From: Hysterium pulicare CBS 123377
Lineage: Eukaryota > Ascomycota > Dothideomycetes > Hysteriales > Hysteriaceae
DNA length: 64,000 nucleotides
Assembly (NCBI GenBank): GCA_000467715.1
Contig: AJFK01000353.1
Coordinates: 1-64,000, forward strand
Direction of reading: 5' to 3'
The notes under the pieces were generated by a model. It did no database searches. It was not told the DNA's origin and worked only from the letters and a program-made list of their open reading frames with translations. Positions 57,361-64,000 of this stretch are shown here, in pieces. Made by a program: the position numbers and the translations under genes. Every line of letters begins with the position of its first letter. Position 1 is the first letter of the stretch.

Positions 57361-57801
57361 ATGTTAACACCACCACTCAACCAGTACCTTTACCACGACT
57401 TAACACCATCGCTGAGCAGCAGCTTCATCATGGCTTCATCTACTGTTAGCAATCACTTGATTCGTGACGTCGTCAAGTACACCATTGAGACTCGGCTTCA
57501 AGCGTTTTCCTATCTTGCAGTCAAGAAATGCGTCAAAGACCTGAATATCACCTTGACACTGGACCACATAACCGCAGTAACCTCCAAAGTCCTTTCACGC
57601 CTCACAATCCGGGGATTCCAATGCCGGCAACAACCACACCTAAGAAAGCCTGGTCAGAATGCATGTAATTTTACCCTTCATGATACCCGAAACCAGCAGA
57701 TTCCTTGGTTGTATTTGGTAGAGCCTAGCGATGCCATACCTTTCCTCGGAATTGGTGACCTTCTTGCAGGACCACTCGACGAGCAGTTTGACCAATTTTA
57801 A
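57361..57801 (+). CDS. Hypothetical ORF of the orphan locus
   Basis: 146 residues from 57361, or 123 from the Met at 57430 (MASSTVSNHLIRD). Composition is protein-like: helical DVVKYTIETRLQAFSYLAVK and VTSKVLSRLTIRGF, then a Gln/Asn-rich loop and IPWLYLVEPSDAIPFLG. No family recognised. It follows the decayed zinc-module copy by 26 bp on the same strand. Confidence 0.4.
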   Translation: MLTPPLNQYLYHDLTPSLSSSFIMASSTVSNHLIRDVVKYTIETRLQAFSYLAVKKCVKDLNITLTLDHITAVTSKVLSRLTIRGFQCRQQPHLRKPGQNACNFTLHDTRNQQIPWLYLVEPSDAIPFLGIGDLLAGPLDEQFDQF

Positions 57802-58161
57802 ATGATGTTACGCTTCCTGAGTGCCATGACCACCCCGGGATTCCACCCCAGATCGAGCTGTATCACAGTTCTCAAGTTGACTTCAAAGTCTTTTCACTTG
57901 CATCTTACCAGGATAGCGGAGGCCGTGTGACATCTACGAGCACTATCAGCCCAAAGATCGATTCTGCGCCTTTCAAAAGAACTTTACCATCTATGTCCTG
58001 CTATTCATGTTCGTGAGCCTTTGGCGTCTACTAAGAGGAGCATGTTGAGAATATCCTTGCGGTCTTAGCCCGCGAAATCAGGCAGGCACATCCAATGAAA
58101 CTACATTTTCTACTTTCTGAAGTGGGAGACTACACTAATTCCTTTGTAGATCGTATCTCAT

Positions 58162-58509
58162 GTGCCTATCCAACTGGACAGAAACCCCGACAAATGCCCA
58201 AGTCAGCATAGTGGTGTCGAGATACACCCTGCCCTCCACATGATGATACAAGAAAATGGAGCGTTACAAGAGTGTCTCTTGCCAATTGCCTTACTTGTAG
58301 TCGGGCCAAGGCAGAGAACCTTCAGGAAACGCAATCCCATCGTGACGGCATGGAACCCTAAGGCTGTACCTCATGTTTTTGAGAAGTTTCGGAAGGTCCC
58401 AATCCTGTTGGTTACGGACTGCGTTCCCTTATTCAACGAGGACTTCACAAAGGATAACTACCCAAAATCCTGGTACCCGAGAAAGTTTAGAATCACATGG
58501 AGTAACTAG
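58162..58509 (+). CDS. Hypothetical ORF of the orphan locus
   Basis: 115 residues, ATG start, ending RKFRITWSN. A hydrophobic stretch LQECLLPIALLVVG lies in the middle, and KVPILLVTDCVPLFNED suggests a beta-strand. No family recognised. The 360 bp before it are stop-rich, so it may be an exon or remnant of a larger broken gene. Confidence 0.3.
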   Translation: MPIQLDRNPDKCPSQHSGVEIHPALHMMIQENGALQECLLPIALLVVGPRQRTFRKRNPIVTAWNPKAVPHVFEKFRKVPILLVTDCVPLFNEDFTKDNYPKSWYPRKFRITWSN

Positions 58510-59408
58510 CCCGCTCTACGCTTAGTGGGAACTGGCCTGCCCGTTAAACACAATAGGAAGTAGGCCAGTTGTCTCTCAACGAAAGGCTAGGAGAGTTATA
58601 GTAATATACACATACTTGTCAGTCGGCTAGTAGAAATGAGGGCCCCGATTGGATGGAATCGCCGCTTCCTGCCCCAGTCGTTCCAAGACTTAGCTTTAGA
58701 CAAGCACAATGGTTGTGGTAATCCGTTGGACACTGGGCTGCGCATTAGCCTCGTAACAACTCCTCTTGCTAAGCTCACACAAAAGTTGACGTTAATACAA
58801 TTATAAAGGATCCCCCAGCAGATGTTAAGGTTGTTATCTACGTAACCTTCTGTTGTTGGTTGTGTAGGAAAACCTGATAAATTACAGCAGCGATCGTGTA
58901 GGTTGAAACCCGAACAGCAGATGGGCGGCCAACTCGCTTCCTCTATTATACCTTTTTTCCTTTTTTAGGAAATGACAAGAAAATGTTATCAAGTGACCTT
59001 TCCACATGCCGCTATCAGGGTTTCCTTACTTCTGTGATGTTTACTGTCAGTGTTGTTGTGGTCCTGTGGACATTCCATTCCAGTGGGCTAGCAGGCTCAA
59101 TGTCAGATCTTGATCGATGCACGCGGAAGCGGATCCTTACCTCATGACGTTAACCTGCAGATCATAATGATCAGCGACGATCTCCATCACAAATCCTGCT
59201 TAGGCAATGCGTCACTGTTTGGTCTCCATATTAATGCCACAACTCTGAATAAATTCCTAACTAGACATCTTCTCCAGAAACAGTTTGGTAAGCTTGAGGC
59301 ATCTTTAAATTTGTCGAATTATAACACTAATCTTCCCTAGACACGCAACTACAATATCCACCCTTTACCTTAGAGACGTTTTACATTTGCAAGTCGACAA
59401 TAGCAGAT
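58510..59408. other. Intergenic, no gene seen
   Basis: Stop-rich in all frames. It holds the promoter of the gene starting at 59409 and no repeat or RNA gene that I recognise. Confidence 0.5.
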
Positions 59409-60147
59409 ATGGCCGATCAAAATGACCCCAAGGACCAGCAATCGCGTATGGACTGGATGAAAGCGACATATAATTCACAATACGACAATTGTGTTCCGTG
59501 GATGGCGAGTACTGCAATGATCCGAAAGAAACTATAGCTAACGTTGGATAGGAGGATCAATATCTTAAATGGTTTTCCAAGGACAACAAGACTTCGTACA
59601 CCGCAAAGCGTAGGTCTCTGTTTCGTCTTCCCCCTCTAGCCTCCATTATCTTCCCTTCCACACTATTGCACTACGTCCATTCGTTGTCGTTCACTCGCTA
59701 TACATTTGAGCCTCTGTCCTTATCCTTCCACTTTATGCGAACCAAAAGTAATATACTAATAGTCCTATCACAGAACAACTCGACAAGACCAAAATCACAG
59801 GCATAGACCAAGTCGACAACCTTCAAGATGGTGTCAATAACCTCGTAGCCGGCCAAGTGGGCCAGGGAGGTCTAGGCGAACCCATTGGAAATATGGCTTC
59901 CAAAGAAGGCTTCAACCGTGCCGAACGCGGCGGAAAAGACGAGCACGGACGCCCGATTGAGGGACAAGGGCCCCTTGGTGGATACGGGGAGAGTGCTACC
60001 GGCGGACTGAAGAGCGCTGGGGAGGGCCTTACTGGTGGTGCGAAGAATGCTGGTGAAGGACTTACTGGCGGTGCGAAGAGTGCGGGAGGATATCTGGGTG
60101 GTATGATGCCTGGTGGTGGGAAGAGCGAGGATCAGCCTAAGAAATAG
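59409..60147 (+). CDS. Conserved fungal protein with glycine-rich repeat tail
   Basis: Exons 59409-59504, 59552-59609 and 59774-60147; 175 residues. The first half (SRMDWMKATYNSQYDN, then VPWMEDQYLKWFSKDNKTSY, then LDKTKITGIDQVDNLQDGVNN) is of a kind I recall from many filamentous ascomycetes as a protein of unknown function. The second half is Gly/Ala-rich, with GEGLTGGAKNA-type units repeated three times, LEA-like in look. The first intron uses a GC donor (GATG|GCGAGT) with a GCTAAC branch site and GATAG acceptor, and joining M to EDQYLKW supports it. The second intron is 164 nt (GTAGGT...CACAG). No signal peptide. A stress or chaperone-like role is only a guess. Confidence 0.8.
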
Positions 60148-60364
60148 AGGGATTTGATGAGTGGGCTATTCTTGATACCTCGGTTCAGATTGGAATCTGC
60201 TTTGGAAGGCTGTTTTTATCAATGATCCGGTTAACTTCAGGACGTAATTGTTAGCTATGTCTTTAACGAGTGGATACTCTCTTTCTAGGACGTGAAACCT
60301 CAAATTCAGTGCTAAGATTTATCTTAAAGTGGACACAAAAAGCTTGTAGAGATATTTTTAACTG
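60148..60364. other. 3' flank, no gene seen
   Basis: A short AT-rich spacer between the preceding gene and the transposon insertion. Confidence 0.6.
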
Positions 60365-61038
60365 ATTTCTTAGAGGATTACCAAATCCACCCCCTCTTCC
60401 ACTGCATCTACCCCCCCTTTCACTGTATCTACCCCCCTTTCCACTGTGTACACCCCTCCTTTTCACTACATACACCCCACCCCAAATTCGGCATCGCGCG
60501 TGCGGAAGATTGTTGATCCGGCTGGATTGGCACCCTATCAAAAATTTAATATTGAATGTTTCCAGCAATGCAGCACCACTACCACAGCTTTATAGTTTCG
60601 CTGGCGGTGCTGTGTTGCTGGGAGCCTTAATACAGCCAAGATTCAATTTTAATGGGGTGCCAAGACAGCTGGAACAAGCCGACGGAACTAGCCGGCAATA
60701 CTAAAACCTTTGAAGTCTACTGAAAGAAGGATTTCAGTAATGTAACACCACCACTAGAGCTTTATAGGCGCTGAAACTTTCTAGAATAGTCAATTATACC
60801 TAATTTTATCTTTCTAAGAGTTGCAGGAACTCTTAATTTCTAGTAGTAGTGTTGCGTTGCTGGAGACCTTCATGCAGCTAGAAATCGATTGATAGGGTGC
60901 CAAGTCGGCCGCATTAACAATCTTCCGCGCGCTATACCGAGTCTTGGGTGTGGGTGTATGCAGTGAAGGGGGGTGTACACAGTGGAAAGGGGCAGATGCA
61001 GTGAAAGGGGGGGTAGATTTAGTAATCCTTATTTCTTA
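60365..61038. mobile_element. hAT-like non-autonomous DNA transposon with 8-bp TSD
   Basis: A 658-bp element (60373-61030) flanked on both sides by ATTTCTTA (60365-60372 and 61031-61038), an 8-bp target duplication as made by hAT transposases. The termini are inverted: the left end reads GAGGATTACCAAATCCACCC, and the right end, on the other strand, AAGGATTACTAAATCTACCC. The terminal inverted repeats extend to GGCACCCTATCAA (left to 60542, right from 60889), about 140-170 bp, with one ~22-bp unit gained or lost. No transposase frame is present. The ORF seen across the left end is a shadow of the repeats. The direct repeats are intact but the arms have diverged, so the insertion is neither brand-new nor ancient. 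Confidence 0.75.
60388..60482. repeat. Subterminal CACTGYATCTACCCCC repeats, left arm
   Basis: Four imperfect units of about 20 bp (CACTGCATCTACCCCC, CACTGTATCTACCCCC, CACTGTGTACACCCC, CACTACATACACCCC) stand in tandem. The right arm (about 60950-61015) carries three in inverse orientation. Clustered short subterminal motifs are the usual transposase-binding sites of hAT elements. Confidence 0.8.
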
Positions 61039-61561
61039 TACACTTATTATCAGGCTGTTAGAAAAGAGCAAACTCGGAATCCTTATGGAGAGGAAAGAGT
61101 AGTATGAAGGCCTTCACTGAGTTCAACTGATCTTATAAATAGCAATCTTAATGTTGCTGACTAGATAAAAGCATACCTAATGTAAAAGTATGTAGCCTCT
61201 TGGACTGCAAATTATATACCGAAGGAGAAGTGTTGTAAGTTCTCCTTAGAATAAGGTGTTCAATGCACCAGCGGACCTAGTTCCTCTCCAATTACTCAGC
61301 ACCATGATCGGATAATGCACCAAGCTTCGGATAAGGGAGCCTGGACTTTCACGTTCTCACTCCACTACCTCCTCCGGCCCTGAACGACCACTTTCCCCGC
61401 GACTCACATAAATGTGAAGCTATGAGGTGTCGGCCGAGAGGCTGTCATCAAAACCATAGCTCTTCGCTCGAAACTCATCCTTGACAGAACAGGACTTATT
61501 ACATCCTCCAAGTTTACTTAACACAACACACAACGATTGATCATTAGAAGGAAGATCCAAA
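61039..61561. other. Promoter region of the dioxygenase gene
   Basis: AT-rich spacer with no ORF. The last 200 bp are C/A/T-rich, as in fungal leaders (ACACAACACACAACG near 61520). Confidence 0.5.
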
Positions 61562-62654
61562 ATGTCTACAAACAGCACGAACGGCATCGTCGATGCCTCC
61601 AGCAAGAAGACTACGCACAAATTCGATCCACACTTTACCCAAAATGTTATCAATGCCACAGGACCGAACGCTTCGCCGCGTGTACGCAAGGTTGTGGCTA
61701 GCTTGATACAACATCTGCATGACTTCGCCAGAGAAAATGAGATCACGGTTGAGGAATGGATGGCTGGTGTCGAACTGGTACACACCCTGCTCCTTTGAAT
61801 TTCTGAGGCTAATCCTGAGATGACGAGTGCTGATGACGAGTGCTGATGACGTTCTAGATGAACGAAGCAGGCCGCATGTCCGACTCGAAACGCAATGAAG
61901 GTCAACTTGTATGTGACGTCTTAGGTCTCGAATCTCTCGTCGACGAAATAACCTACAAGCTCGTCGATGACGCTGCCGACGCTCCCACCACATCGGCCAT
62001 CCTCGGTCCCTTCTGGCGCGAAGATGCCCCAAGACGGAAGATGGGTGATACCATCGTCTCGAAAATAGACTGCAACGAGCGAACATACATGCATGGAGTG
62101 GTGCTGGATTATAAGACGGGAAAGCCAATTGAAGGCGCCGAGATCGATATCTGGCATACTGCGCCGAATGGGTTGTATGAGCAGCAGGATCCAGAGCAGC
62201 CGGATATGAACTTGAGAGGAAGGTTCACGACCGGGAAAGATGGAAAGTATAATCTTTACTGCTTGAGGCCAACGAGTTACCCGATTCCTTACGATGGACC
62301 TGCGGGGAAAATCCTTCAAGCCCTAGACCGCCATCCTATGAGGCCAGCGCATATACATTTCATTGTAAGTTGTCTTCGCATGCAGTGCTTCCATACGTTC
62401 AGGCTCAAATCTTCTATCAGATTACGGCGCCTGGTTACAAACCTATCGTGACCCAAATCTTTGACAGGCGCGATAAACATATTACCGATGATGCTGTCTT
62501 CGCTGTTAAGGACTCTCTGGTGGTAGATTTCGTGCCGAGAGAGGGAGATCCGAATGCGGAATTTGAACTGCCTTATGATTTCAAACTTGCGACGTTTGAG
62601 GACGCGAAGAAGGGCTCTGTGGCTGGGACTACAGAGGAGAGCGCCACAGTCTAA
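61562..62654 (+). CDS. Intradiol ring-cleavage dioxygenase, hydroxyquinol 1,2-dioxygenase type
   Basis: A non-haem Fe(III) enzyme that opens 1,2,4-trihydroxybenzene (or catechol) between its hydroxyls, feeding maleylacetate and the 3-oxoadipate pathway. Exons 61562-61777, 61858-62364, 62421-62654; 318 residues. The N-terminal helical domain has RVRKVVASLIQHLHDFARE and EEWMAGVELMNEAG across the first splice. The catalytic domain has LGPFWREDAP, GAEIDIWHTAPNGLYEQQ and LRGRFTTGKDGKY. Iron ligands by family spacing are Tyr179 (GLYEQ), Tyr213 (SYPIP), His237 and His239 (RPAHIHF). SYPIPYDGPAG followed by RHPMRPAHIHF is the pattern of hydroxyquinol rather than catechol enzymes. No signal peptide, so cytosolic. 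Exact substrate preference is inferred. Confidence 0.9.
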
Positions 62655-63261
62655 GCTCGTTGCAGGAGGCAAAACAGGAGCCAGCGAGTCTATGGCTGGG
62701 CAAATTTGTATATCCAGTCGAAAGGAAGTTAGTGTAGAGGGAGGGAATACGGCGAGACAACTAAATTGCATACGCTTCTCCGACATCCTTTGATGACGAT
62801 GTCCTCCTCCATTTATACTCAAGGCGGAACACATACAGATCGGCTTTGGATCTGATATCTATCGCATAATAATACAAAGGCCTACTAGCCACTTCCATCC
62901 CAAGGCCCGTGATGACCTTCCGGTACCGAGGCAACTTTCTCCTTTTTCTGACTAGTCATTGAAACTCCGCGAATACCCCCAACCCATCTCCACACGGCCT
63001 CTAGTACCTAATGATATCCTGCTTCCGTCCTATAGAATCTTTGCATCTTTTCTACTCAGGACGGAGGATCCATCAGCATCTTAGTTTGGCTAGACTTGTG
63101 GAACTAGTCCCCGAGTTTAAGTAAACATGCTTCCCCGCTAAAACCGTTCTCTTATCACATTGATCTTTGGAACAACTTCCTTTTTAGTCTCCGTTATCTT
63201 CATTTCCTAGGATTTTGCATTGTCTACTGCCTTAATCTTTTTGGTTGAATAAACATCCAAA
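62655..63261. other. Intergenic, no gene seen
   Basis: About 600 bp holding the 3' flank of the dioxygenase gene and a pyrimidine-rich leader before the decarboxylase ATG. No ORF or repeat of note. Confidence 0.6.
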
Positions 63262-64000
63262 ATGGCAACTATTCCTCTTGGTAGATATCTTTGGGAAAGG
63301 TATTCCTTCTATCTGAACTGCGCACCCGTACTTAGGTAATCAGCGCTGACGTTTACAAACTACCAGAATTCATCAGATCGGCGTGGACACAATTTTTGTA
63401 TGCATAACATTCGAATTTGACATAAACGCTTTTGTTTAATCATATGACTTTTGGACATTGACCCGGGGGCATTGTAGGGCGTACCCGGCGACTTCAATCT
63501 CCAATTTCTGGATTACATCTTTCAAGTCAAAGGATTGAAATGGGGTTGGTCTTTTGAGAAATACACTACCATGTAGAAAGTTGACGTATGCTGAAATGTG
63601 CAGTTGGGAACCAGAATGAGTTGAATGCCGCCTACGCAGCGGATGGGTATGGTAGGATCAAGGGAGCCCCGGGCGTGTGTAAGTAACTCGAGTATCATCT
63701 AAAACCCTGGAGTAAGATGCAGCTAATATCCTTGCTGTATCAAGTGGTGACTACCCACGGAGTCGGTGAGTCTGTTGACGAGATCTACATCACATATATG
63801 CTGACAAATGATATAGGAGAACTCAGCGCTCTCAATGGCGTTGCCGGTGCTCTATCGGAACGGGTCAGATTGATTCATGTTGTTGGGCAAACGACACGCG
63901 CAATGCAGGACAATAATATGATGATTCATCATTCCATTGGTGATAAGCCCGATCATCAGGCATGCATAGCATCTCCCTAGGATCAAATACCTACCACACT
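63262..64000 (+). CDS. Pyruvate decarboxylase (thiamine diphosphate enzyme), 5' part
   Basis: N-terminal part of a ThDP-dependent 2-oxo acid decarboxylase, most like fungal pyruvate decarboxylase, which makes acetaldehyde and CO2 in the cytosol. The gene runs off the right edge. Exons: 63262-63299, 63367-63397, 63478-63544, 63604-63678, 63745-63765, 63817-63959 and onward. The join reads PLGRYLWERIHQIGVDTIFG, VPGDFNLQFLDYIFQV, NQNELNAAYAADGYGRIKG, VTTHGVGELSALNGVAGA, then MMIHHSIGD. The cofactor-activating Glu falls at residue 51 and the catalytic His pair at 115-116, as in yeast Pdc1. Two exons are tiny (31 and 21 nt). After DKPDHQ the frame meets GCATGC, so another intron probably starts near 63960. 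Indole- or phenylpyruvate decarboxylase is an alternative; the C-terminal part would be needed to tell. Confidence 0.9.

Noticed and set aside
60263-60568. 101-codon minus-strand frame with RGG-like repeats
   Set aside because: It reads across the CACTG...CCCCC arrays of the hAT-like element, so the RGG look is the translated repeat.

Overview
This window is nuclear DNA of a filamentous ascomycete (Pezizomycotina). The evidence is compact genes with many 45-110 nt introns carrying GTRNGT...YAG ends and CTRAC/CTGAC-like branch sites, a fungal Zn2Cys6 regulator, a short fungal-type metallothionein, and Top3, Sec39, Stb3, Prp45, TAF11 and uL4 proteins of fungal type. A leotiomycete-like fungus is my guess, but nothing here fixes the class. 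No rRNA, tRNA, CRISPR or bacterial-type operon was seen. All gene models below were spliced by eye from conserved protein motifs, so exon edges are predictions.

Layout. 0.8-4.6 kb: a DUF1295 membrane protein (-) and DNA topoisomerase III (+), whose start codons are only 167 bp apart. 5.7-9.2 kb: Stb3-type Sin3-binding regulator (+) and a 25-residue metallothionein (+). 9.6-14.9 kb: TBC Rab-GAP (-) divergent from a probably myristoylated RBR ubiquitin ligase (+). 17.1-20.0 kb: Sec39 of the Dsl1 tethering complex (-). 20.7-26.4 kb: a Zn2Cys6 regulator (-) divergent from a CaiB/BaiF class III CoA-transferase (+). 27.4-32.7 kb: a J-domain protein (-) and a calcineurin-like phosphoesterase (-). 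36.0-47.7 kb: a large dual-specificity phosphatase (-), ribosomal protein uL4 (+), an ankyrin protein (-), TAF11 (+) and Prp45/SNW (-). 50.6-53.2 kb: a low-complexity serine-rich protein (+). 54.0-58.5 kb: an orphan locus with minisatellite-bearing ORFs, an interrupted gene and a decayed paralogue. 59.4-60.1 kb: a conserved fungal protein with a glycine-rich tail. 60.37-61.04 kb: a hAT-like non-autonomous DNA transposon with an 8-bp target duplication. 61.6-64.0 kb: hydroxyquinol-type intradiol dioxygenase and the 5' part of a pyruvate decarboxylase that runs off the window.

How the genes relate. Most are housekeeping genes (replication/repair, transcription, splicing, translation, ER tethering) with no operon-like logic. 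The one arrangement that suggests a regulatory unit is the Zn2Cys6 regulator back-to-back with the CoA-transferase. The accessory part is 53-61 kb, where unknown ORFs, tandem repeats, a broken gene and a transposon cluster. The least expected observations are a possible peroxisomal-signal C-terminus made by intron retention in Sec39, the interrupted repeat gene with a neighbouring zinc-module paralogue, the hAT-like element, and the tiny metallothionein gene.
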